The notes beneath the pieces were generated by a model. The model made no database searches. It saw nothing but the letters and a program-made list of their open reading frames with translations, and was not told the DNA's origin. Shown in pieces: positions 58,315-64,000 of a DNA stretch of 64,000 nucleotides. Made by a program: the position numbers and the translations under genes. Each line of letters starts with the position of its first letter. Positions within the stretch are counted from its first letter, which is position 1. This DNA comes from Luteimonas vadosa (GTDB taxonomy: Bacteria > Pseudomonadota > Gammaproteobacteria > Xanthomonadales > Xanthomonadaceae), in the NCBI RefSeq assembly GCF_039543545.1, contig NZ_BAABJY010000001.1:868001-932000 (forward strand). Reading direction: 5' to 3'.

Positions 58315-59076
58315 TCAGCCGCGTTGCCCGCGCGTGGCAGGCCGGCCCAGCCGCAGCCACAACGTCTGGGCCGCCAGGACAGCCGCGACGCCCACGGCGA
58401 TCCATGCAGCGGCATGCGCCCCGGGCAGCGGGCTGGAAGATTGCTTGACGTAAACCGCCGCCAGTCCCCACGCCACCGCGGCGAGGAAGACCCAGTTGCC
58501 GCGCATGCGCCAGTTCGCCGCCAGTAGCAGGGCGGCGGCGGCGGCAAACAACGCCGCGCTCCACGGGAGCATGTCGTCGGTCGGCAGCAGCTCGTACGCG
58601 ACGATGACCTGCGCGGTGTTGAGGAAGGCCGCCAGCGACAACCAGCCGGCGTGCAAGGACAGCGGGATCCAGGCCCATGGCGACGCGCCGTCGTTGGCGC
58701 GCAAGCCTCGCGCGAGCACGATGGCGCAATACAACAGGCACCCCAGGCTGGCCCAGATGACCAGCAAGGCCAGCCAGAACAGCTCCTCCGAAAAGATCGG
58801 CATCCAGGCCGCGGTCAGTACGAACCCCGCCGCGGCCACGGGGCGGATGCGTTCCAGCTTGCCTGCCGAGTCCTGCTTTGCACGCACCTGCCAGGCGCCG
58901 AACGCCAGGTCGAGCAAGAAGACCAGTCCCCAGATAGAGAACGCATAGCCCGCCGCGACCAGCAAGGTCGGGTAACGATCCGAGATCGTGCCGTTGTCGG
59001 GACCGAAGGCGCCGGTCCCGGAAAGCCACGCAACGAGGGGCATCAGCACGGCGGACAACAGGAGCAGGATTCTCAC
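58315..59076 (-). CDS. Polytopic membrane protein, Trp-rich (TspO-related?)
   Basis: 253 residues, about eight membrane helices: an N-terminal segment, then SIWGLVFLLDLAFGAW, PVAAAGFVLTAAWMPIF, LFWLALLVIWASLGCLLYCAIVL, IPLSLHAGWLSLAAFLNTAQVIV and three further. Trp residues sit at helix ends as in the so-called tryptophan-rich sensory proteins (TspO/MBR-like), which may carry porphyrins or act as sensors. The resemblance is loose and function is unknown. Opposite strand to its neighbours and convergent with the alcohol dehydrogenase gene. Confidence 0.75.
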   Translation of the reverse strand: MRILLLLSAVLMPLVAWLSGTGAFGPDNGTISDRYPTLLVAAGYAFSIWGLVFLLDLAFGAWQVRAKQDSAGKLERIRPVAAAGFVLTAAWMPIFSEELFWLALLVIWASLGCLLYCAIVLARGLRANDGASPWAWIPLSLHAGWLSLAAFLNTAQVIVAYELLPTDDMLPWSAALFAAAAALLLAANWRMRGNWVFLAAVAWGLAAVYVKQSSSPLPGAHAAAWIAVGVAAVLAAQTLWLRLGRPATRGQRG

Positions 59077-59225
59077 GGGCGGGACTCGGAAAGCGGGACG
59101 ACCATGCTAGCCAGCCCTGCGTGAAGCCGTCGGGCGTGCGGTGCCCGGGAACGTGGAGCGTGCGCAATGGTCGCGGGGTGGGTGGCGGTTGTGTAAGTTG
59201 CGGGTGCCACGACGGCGAAGGCATC

Positions 59226-59230
59226 GAGGG
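59226..59230 (+). promoter_or_regulatory. Ribosome binding site supporting a TTG start for the DMT exporter
   Basis: GAGGG seven bases before TTG 59238. The next plausible ATG upstream would add a Cys/Gly-rich extension without a membrane profile. Confidence 0.5.
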
Positions 59231-59237
59231 ACACCCC

Positions 59238-60134
59238 TTGCACGAATCCGATTCCCCTTTGCGCGCGGCGCTGCTGATGCTGGGTGCCGTCGCCTTGTTC
59301 GGGGTGATGGACGCGGGCCTCAAGCAACTGGCGCCGCACTACCCCGCCATGCAGGTGGCCACCCTTCGCGCGCTGTCCGCGCTGCCGCTGGTGCTGGCCT
59401 GGACGATGGCGACCGTGGGCATCCGCGCCTTGCTGCGCGTGCACTGGCCGCTGCACCTGCTGCGCGGCCTGCTCGGGGTGGCGATGATGGGCGGCTTCGT
59501 CTACGGCTTGCGCAGCCTGCCGCTGACCACGGCGTATGCGATCAGTTTCGTTGCCCCGTTGCTGGTGACCGCGATGGCCGTCCCGATCCTGCGCGAGCAG
59601 GTCGGGCCGCGCCGCTGGACCGCGATCGGCGTCGGACTGGTCGGCGTGTTCGTGGTGTTGCGGCCCACCGGCGAAGGAATGTTCACGCTGGCCGGGCTCG
59701 CCGTCCTGCTCGCGGCGGTCTGCTATGCCGCCGGCGCGATCACCGTGCGCCTGCTGGCGAGGCGCGACAGTACCCAGGCGATGGTGTTCTGGTTCCTGGC
59801 GATCCTCGCGCTGGTCGCCGGCGCGCTGGCCTGGCACGAGTGGAGGCCAATCCACGCCGGGCATGCGTGGGTCATCATCGCGATCGGCGTTTCCGGCACG
59901 CTCGCGCAGGTCGCGCTGACCGAGGCCTTCAGGCGTGGCGAGGCATCGCTGATCGCACCCCTGGAGTACAGCGCGCTGGTTTGGGGCGTGCTGTTCGACG
60001 TGATGTTCTGGCAGGTGCTGCCCGATGGCGTCACCTGGGCGGGGGCGGGCATCATCGTCGCCAGCGGCCTGTACCTGCTGCGGCGCGAGCGTGCGAAAGG
60101 CCAGGAAGCACAGGCGACGATGCCGCCGCCGTGA
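59238..60134 (+). CDS. EamA/DMT-family membrane transporter
   Basis: 298 residues with ten helices in two EamA repeats. The first repeat begins LRAALLMLGAVALFGVMDAGLKQLAPHYPAMQVATLRALSALPLV; the second ends WAGAGIIVASGLYLLRRE. PLTTAYAISFVAPLLVT and ASLIAPLEYSALVWG are the paired repeat signatures. Drug/metabolite exporters of this kind release amino acids, nucleosides or toxins; cargo unknown. A TTG start at 59238 is preferred, with GAGGG seven bases upstream; the longer forms extend into unlikely sequence. No partner gene. Confidence 0.9.
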   Translation: MHESDSPLRAALLMLGAVALFGVMDAGLKQLAPHYPAMQVATLRALSALPLVLAWTMATVGIRALLRVHWPLHLLRGLLGVAMMGGFVYGLRSLPLTTAYAISFVAPLLVTAMAVPILREQVGPRRWTAIGVGLVGVFVVLRPTGEGMFTLAGLAVLLAAVCYAAGAITVRLLARRDSTQAMVFWFLAILALVAGALAWHEWRPIHAGHAWVIIAIGVSGTLAQVALTEAFRRGEASLIAPLEYSALVWGVLFDVMFWQVLPDGVTWAGAGIIVASGLYLLRRERAKGQEAQATMPPP

Positions 60135-60744
60135 AGCGCCGGCGCGACCGGGCTCAAGGGATCGGAAAGGGGCAGGGTTGTCCACTGGCCGGATGGGGCG
60201 GGGTTTGGCGTTGACGGACCTGCCTCCACGTGACTGGTGCTTGCGTCCATGCGTCATCCCAACCCGTGCATCGCCCTGGCAGCGTCGTCCGCAGCGCTTG
60301 CTGCCCTGGTCGTCGCCGCTGCCGCTCCCGCCGCGCAGCAGTGCGCGCAGTCGGTCCAGAGGGGTTCGCCGGACCTCATCCGCGTTCGGAAGCGGGCGCG
60401 GTTCCACGGTGCGCATCGCGGGCTACTTCAGCGAGCGTTCGCTGGACGACCCCTTCGGGCCGACCGATACGCAGGCCAAAGCCTCCTTCAAGCAACTGCT
60501 CGCTGTGCGGATGGATCCCTCCGGCAGTGCGCAGTTCCGGCGATTCGCGAAGCTCGGATTCGAATGCCGCAGCGTCGGCCGATGAGCAGGACGGGCGTCG
60601 AGGCGCGAGCCGGAAGCCAGCTCCCGTTTCCGGTGGGGATGCGCAGGCCACATGACGAAGGTCATGGCATCCAACGGCACAAGACCTCCGCGACGGCGTT
60701 GCGCATCATCGGGACCCGAGCTAGCAATGCCGGAGTCGGTCGCC
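60135..60744. other. 610-base region with a probable degenerate gene
   Basis: Holds the possible frameshifted secreted-protein gene described at 60249-60585. The remainder shows only short frames. The start of the next gene is at 60745. Confidence 0.4.
60249..60585 (+). pseudogene. Possible frameshifted small secreted-protein gene
   Basis: From ATG 60249 one frame reads a clear signal peptide (MRHPNPCIALAASSAALAALV... cut near AQQ); after about 40 residues it becomes Arg-rich. A second frame in the same direction then looks like protein (STVRIAGYFSERSLDDPFGP, ASFKQLLAVRMDPSGSAQFRRFAKLGFECRSV) and stops at 60585. A shift between about 60340 and 60400 would join them into a protein of about 110 residues. 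Either the gene is broken or one base is wrong in the sequence. Not recognised. Confidence 0.35.
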
Positions 60745-61539
60745 ATGCGCACCTGGATCGCCATCCCGCTGTTGATCATCGCCGGCAGCGTGGCGAGCGC
60801 CTCGGACGCGAACACCGGTCACGGGAGCAGTCTCACGATCGATGGCGGATGCCGCATCGACAGCGATTACCGCTTCCACCTCACCGAACGGAGCGTCATC
60901 TTCACCCGGGATCGGGCGGAGCCGCGGCGGGTGCTGATGCGGCAGGGTCGCTTGTTCGTCGACGACCGCTGGGTACATCTGTCGCCAGCAGACTCTCGCC
61001 GCGTGCACGAATACGAGCGCCAGGCGCGGGCCGCGATGCCCCTGGCCCAACGCATCGGACGCGACGCGGCCAGGATCGCATTCACCTCGCTCGGTGAGGT
61101 CGCCGCGGGATTGAGCCCGGACCCCGAGCGGACGCGCGCCAGGCTCGCTGCGGCCCGGGCCCGCCTTGAGGCGCGCCTGGCGCACAGCGTCACGGCAACC
61201 CGGTTCGATGGCGCGGAGCTCGGCAATGGCATCGCCGATGCGATCCGCGAGGTCCTGCCGTCGCTGGTCGGCGATGTGGTCGGGGGCGCCGTGCGCGCGG
61301 CATTCGCGGGCGACGCGCGGCGTCTGCAAGAGCTCGAAGACCTCGACCGGGACATCGAGCGACGCATCGCGCCGCAAACCCGGGACCTGGAGCGCAATGC
61401 CCGCCGGCTCTGCCGCCGCATGGAGGCGTTGGACCGGCTCGACGACACGCTGGAATACCGGTTGCCCGATGGCGCCTCGCTCGACCTGCTGCAGGTCGAG
61501 CGTCGCCACCATGGCAGGCCCGCGTCTCCGAGTGGTTGA
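60745..61539 (+). CDS. DUF2884-family (YggN-like) secreted protein
   Basis: 264 residues. Signal peptide MRTWIAIPLLIIAGSVASA. The mature part matches DUF2884: LTIDGGCRIDSDYRFHLTERSVIFTR, RRVLMRQGRLFVDDRWVHLSPADSRRVHEYERQARAAMPLAQRIGRDAARIAFTSLGEVAAGL, and a C-terminal acidic/Arg-rich helical end (LEDLDRDIERRIAPQTRDLERNARRLCRRMEALDRLDD). YggN-type proteins are periplasmic and uncharacterised. ATG 60745 has GGAG nine bases upstream; ATG 60727 is an alternative. A strong terminator follows. Confidence 0.85.
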   Translation: MRTWIAIPLLIIAGSVASASDANTGHGSSLTIDGGCRIDSDYRFHLTERSVIFTRDRAEPRRVLMRQGRLFVDDRWVHLSPADSRRVHEYERQARAAMPLAQRIGRDAARIAFTSLGEVAAGLSPDPERTRARLAAARARLEARLAHSVTATRFDGAELGNGIADAIREVLPSLVGDVVGGAVRAAFAGDARRLQELEDLDRDIERRIAPQTRDLERNARRLCRRMEALDRLDDTLEYRLPDGASLDLLQVERRHHGRPASPSG

Positions 61540-61581
61540 CGGCCGCGCGCCGCCTCGCGCGGTGCCTGGCCGTATTTGAAC

Positions 61582-61609
61582 GCCCTCCATCCCCCGGAGG
61601 GCTTTTTTT
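61582..61609 (+). terminator. Rho-independent terminator before aceF
   Basis: GCCCTCC-ATCCCCC-GGAGGGC followed by TTTTTTT, 43 bases after the DUF2884 stop. It separates that gene from aceF, whose own promoter must lie between 61610 and 61678. Confidence 0.9.
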
Positions 61610-61678
61610 GCCTCGGTTGGCGCAGGACGGGCGCGCGGCACACAATAGGCGCCTGCCCATTGCATAGCGGAGTGCCGG

Positions 61679-63142
61679 ATGGCCGACCTCAAGGAAGCAC
61701 GCGTCCCGGACATCGGTGGCTACGACGACGTGCCGGTGATCGAGGTCCTGGCCAAGGCCGGCGACGTGGTCGAGCAGGACCAGGGGCTGGTCACGCTCGA
61801 GTCCGACAAGGCCACCATGGAGGTGCCCGCGCCATTCGCGGGCACGATCCGCGAGATGAAGGTGAAGGTTGGCGACACGCTCTCTGAAGGCAGCGTGGTG
61901 GCGATGATCGAGCCGGCGGGCGAGGATGGCGGAGCGTCCGAGGGGCCTGGCAGTCCATCGAAGGCCGATGACGCCGCCTCGGCGGGGACGCCGGCGGAAT
62001 CCGCAGACAGGTCCGGGTCCGGTGGCGAAGATCGCCGCCAGGACAAGCAGGACCGGGGCGACCAGCGACCGGCAGGCGACAAGGCCGACGACGATGCCAC
62101 CGTCGGCGAAGCCGCCGACCATCTCCGGCGCGCGCCGGTCGACAAGGCCGATGCGCCGATGGGCGCCGGTTTGCCGCCGGTCCGGTTCGATGCCGACGCC
62201 TTGTTGCCGGGCAAGGTCCCCTACGCCAGCCCCGCGGTGCGCCTGTTCGCGCGCGAGCTCGGTGTCGACCTCGGGCGCGTCACGGGCTCGGCGCGCGGCG
62301 GCCGCATCACCCGCGACGACGTGCAGCAGTTCGTCAAGGGCGCGCTGCAGGGCGGGGGCGCCTCTGCGGGTGCCGGCGGCGGTGCGGGACTCAACCTATT
62401 GCCATGGCCGAACGTGGACTTCAGCAAGTTCGGCGAGGTGGAGACCAAGCCGCTGTCGCGGATCCAGAAGATCAGCGGCGCCAACCTGGCGCGCAACTGG
62501 GCGATGATCCCGCACGTCACCCAGCACGATGATGCCGACATCACCGACCTGGAGGCCTTGCGCGTCGCGCTGAACAAGGAAAGCGAGGGCCGCGACGGCA
62601 AGCGCACCGGTCCCAAGCTGACGATGCTCGCCTTCCTGATGAAGGCGAGCGTGGCCGCGCTGCAGAAATTCCCGCAGTTCAATGCCTCGCTCGATGCCAG
62701 CGGCGAGAACCTGACGCTGAAGAAGTACTTCCACATCGGCTTCGCCGCCGACACGCCCAATGGCCTGGTGGTGCCGGTGGTGCGCGACTGCGATCGAAAG
62801 GGCATCAACGAGATCGCCGAGGAGACCTCGGCGCTGGCGAAGAAGGCGCGGGACGGGAAGCTGGGGCCTGCGGACATGCAGGGCGGCTGTTTTTCAATCA
62901 GCTCGCTGGGCGGGATCGGCGGCACCGCGTTCACGCCGATCGTCAACGCGCCGGAAGTCGCCATCCTCGGCGTGTCCAAGTCGGCCATGAAACCGGTCTG
63001 GAACGGCAAGGAGTTCGTCCCGCGGCTGATCCTGCCGCTGTCGCTGTCCTACGACCATCGCGTGATCGACGGCGCGGCGGCGGCGCGTTTCACCGCGTAC
63101 CTGGCGGAACTGGTCGGCGACATGCGCCGGGCACTGTTGTAG
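61679..63142 (+). CDS. aceF: Dihydrolipoyllysine-residue acetyltransferase (pyruvate dehydrogenase E2)
   Basis: 487 residues; the core of pyruvate dehydrogenase, moving acetyl groups from AceE to CoA. One N-terminal lipoyl domain with lipoyl-Lys44 in ESDKATM. A long linker rich in Gly/Asp/Ala (about 85-165) is followed by a peripheral-subunit-binding domain (about 180-215: YASPAVRLFARELGVDLGRVTGSARGGRITRDDV) and a catalytic domain whose signature DHRVIDG has the active His at 460. E. coli AceF has three lipoyl domains, so this is the short type. aceE is 56 kb away; no lpd gene follows, and the next gene is an MscS channel. Confidence 0.96.
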   Translation: MADLKEARVPDIGGYDDVPVIEVLAKAGDVVEQDQGLVTLESDKATMEVPAPFAGTIREMKVKVGDTLSEGSVVAMIEPAGEDGGASEGPGSPSKADDAASAGTPAESADRSGSGGEDRRQDKQDRGDQRPAGDKADDDATVGEAADHLRRAPVDKADAPMGAGLPPVRFDADALLPGKVPYASPAVRLFARELGVDLGRVTGSARGGRITRDDVQQFVKGALQGGGASAGAGGGAGLNLLPWPNVDFSKFGEVETKPLSRIQKISGANLARNWAMIPHVTQHDDADITDLEALRVALNKESEGRDGKRTGPKLTMLAFLMKASVAALQKFPQFNASLDASGENLTLKKYFHIGFAADTPNGLVVPVVRDCDRKGINEIAEETSALAKKARDGKLGPADMQGGCFSISSLGGIGGTAFTPIVNAPEVAILGVSKSAMKPVWNGKEFVPRLILPLSLSYDHRVIDGAAAARFTAYLAELVGDMRRALL

Positions 63143-63445
63143 GGCCATGGGAAGCGCCCGCGCCTGCAGCGCGACCGATGTCTTCCCGGCCGGCATGGGC
63201 GGCCGGACGGCGATGCCGGAAGGACGCGTGGCCGGAGCGGATGCGATCCTGATGCGCGGCCTTGACGCGTTCGCCGTTAGTCTGGCGCCCTGCGATCCCC
63301 GGGGCCACGCGGCGGCGCGATGCCGGCGCAAGGCCAGGTTGGATCGAAGAAGGCCGCCGTGCGAGCGCTGGCAGCCGGGCCGATTCCCGCACGGCCGTGG
63401 CCAAGACCTCCACCTCGCCCCGCCGCACTAGACCAGGACGCCACC
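63143..63445. other. 303-base gap between aceF and the MscS-type gene
   Basis: Short overlapping frames only; no terminator-like stem with a T-run was recognised. It should hold the channel gene's promoter. Confidence 0.45.
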
Positions 63446-64000
63446 ATGCTGCAGGAGAACATCGGCGAAAGCCTCGACAAGGCCGGCGACAGCCTCGAAA
63501 GGGCCGGGGAGCGCGGCGTCGAGGGCGTGCAGTCCCTCCTGGAGCAGCAACTGCTCACCGTGTCCGGTGTCGAGATCACCGTCGGCGGCGTGGTCTTCGC
63601 CGCGATCGCGCTGCTGCTGACCTGGGGAATCTCCGTGCTGGCCCGGCGCGCGATCAAGCGCTACGGCGGCAACAACAAGAAAGCGAACCAGGCGGCGCTG
63701 TACACCGTGTCGCGGATCGTCCATTACAGCCTGTTGGTCGTCGGTCTGCTGATCGCGCTCAGCCTGCTCGGGTTCCCGGCCAGCAAGTTCGCCGTGTTCG
63801 CCGGCGCGATCGGCGTCGGCCTGGGCTTCGGCCTGCAGGCGATCTTCAGCAACTTCATCTCCGGCCTGATCCTGCTGTTCGACAAGTCGCTGAAGGTCGG
63901 GGACTTCGTCGAGCTCGAGTCGGGCGTGCATGGCGAGGTGCGCGACATCAAGATCCGCGCCACGACCATCGTCACCAACGACAACATCGACATCCTCGTC
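63446..64000 (+). CDS. MscS-family mechanosensitive channel (3' end outside window)
   Basis: At least 185 residues; the reading frame is still open at the window edge. A short amphipathic N-terminal helix (ENIGESLDKAGDSLERAGERG) leads to three membrane helices: VEITVGGVVFAAIALLLTWGISVLA, ALYTVSRIVHYSLLVVGLLIALSLLGF, and the pore-lining TM3 VFAGAIGVGLGFGLQAIFSNFISGLILLF, then the beta-domain start DKSLKVGDFVELESGVHGEVRDIKIRATTI. MscS relieves osmotic downshock in the inner membrane. The Gly/Ala pattern of TM3 matches MscS. AGGA is about 8 bases before ATG 63446. Confidence 0.92.
   Translation, partial: MLQENIGESLDKAGDSLERAGERGVEGVQSLLEQQLLTVSGVEITVGGVVFAAIALLLTWGISVLARRAIKRYGGNNKKANQAALYTVSRIVHYSLLVVGLLIALSLLGFPASKFAVFAGAIGVGLGFGLQAIFSNFISGLILLFDKSLKVGDFVELESGVHGEVRDIKIRATTIVTNDNIDILV

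Noticed and set aside
63147..63431. Small plus-strand gene after aceF
   Set aside because: 94 codons of Arg/Cys-rich sequence without a ribosome site; composition typical of a non-coding GC-rich gap.

Overview
The window is GC-rich (about 70%), gene-dense bacterial chromosome. The gene content fits a gammaproteobacterium of the Xanthomonadaceae/Lysobacteraceae (Lysobacter- or Luteimonas-like): a 896-residue homodimeric-type AceE with AceF encoded far away, PilU, a YajQ-type c-di-GMP candidate, DUF3297, DUF885 and DUF2884 proteins, a secreted GH18 chitinase and several lipoproteins. This assignment comes from reading protein sequences; no database search was possible. No rRNA, tRNA, CRISPR array, prophage or intact insertion sequence was seen.

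Layout. 1-5.3 kb: the 3' part of a PAS-PAS-GAF hybrid histidine kinase, then aceE. 5.4-10.3 kb is the most accessory-looking part: a less GC-rich gene for a fused PD-(D/E)XK nuclease and SF1 (DUF2075) helicase, three copies of a GGGTCAGGTT-plus-hairpin repeat, a peroxiredoxin, and a YadA-like trimeric autotransporter whose stalk is nine exact-length 15-residue repeats. 10.5-19.8 kb is a DNA-repair island: a radical-SAM/UdgX pair on the minus strand and, facing away, a PPOX-family gene followed by the four-gene ligase module (exonuclease, ATP-dependent ligase, Lhr-type helicase, PdeM phosphoesterase), nearly all with overlapping start and stop codons. 19.9-29.6 kb: DUF885 lipoprotein, a DUF4118 hybrid kinase, a LytS/LytTR two-component pair, a diguanylate cyclase and two c-type cytochromes. 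29.8-43.2 kb: envelope and secreted proteins (RcnB-like protein, class A PBP, BNR-repeat lipoprotein, degenerate M29-like lipoprotein, PAS protein with a broken H-box, duplicated-domain lipoprotein, PilU, chitinase, BON lipoprotein). 43.4-53.6 kb: an ABC-2 exporter, DUF3297/SDR pair, cNMP-EAL phosphodiesterase, M23 peptidase, and the conserved divergent tesA / ybbA-ybbP locus. 54-64 kb: rsmC-rsuA, DUF1415, yajQ, an alcohol dehydrogenase, a membrane protein, a DMT exporter, a probable frameshifted secreted gene, a DUF2884 gene, aceF, and the 5' part of an MscS-type channel gene.

Functional themes. (i) Genome maintenance: base-excision, ligation, unwinding and end-processing enzymes are gathered in one 9-kb block, and a nuclease-helicase of possible defence function lies 3 kb from it. 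(ii) Cyclic di-GMP and surface behaviour: a GGDEF cyclase, a cNMP-gated EAL protein, YajQ, PilU and a trimeric adhesin. (iii) Cell envelope and predation or saprophytic life: chitinase, PBP, M23 peptidase, BNR lipoprotein and exporters. The two halves of pyruvate dehydrogenase (E1 and E2) bracket the window about 56 kb apart.
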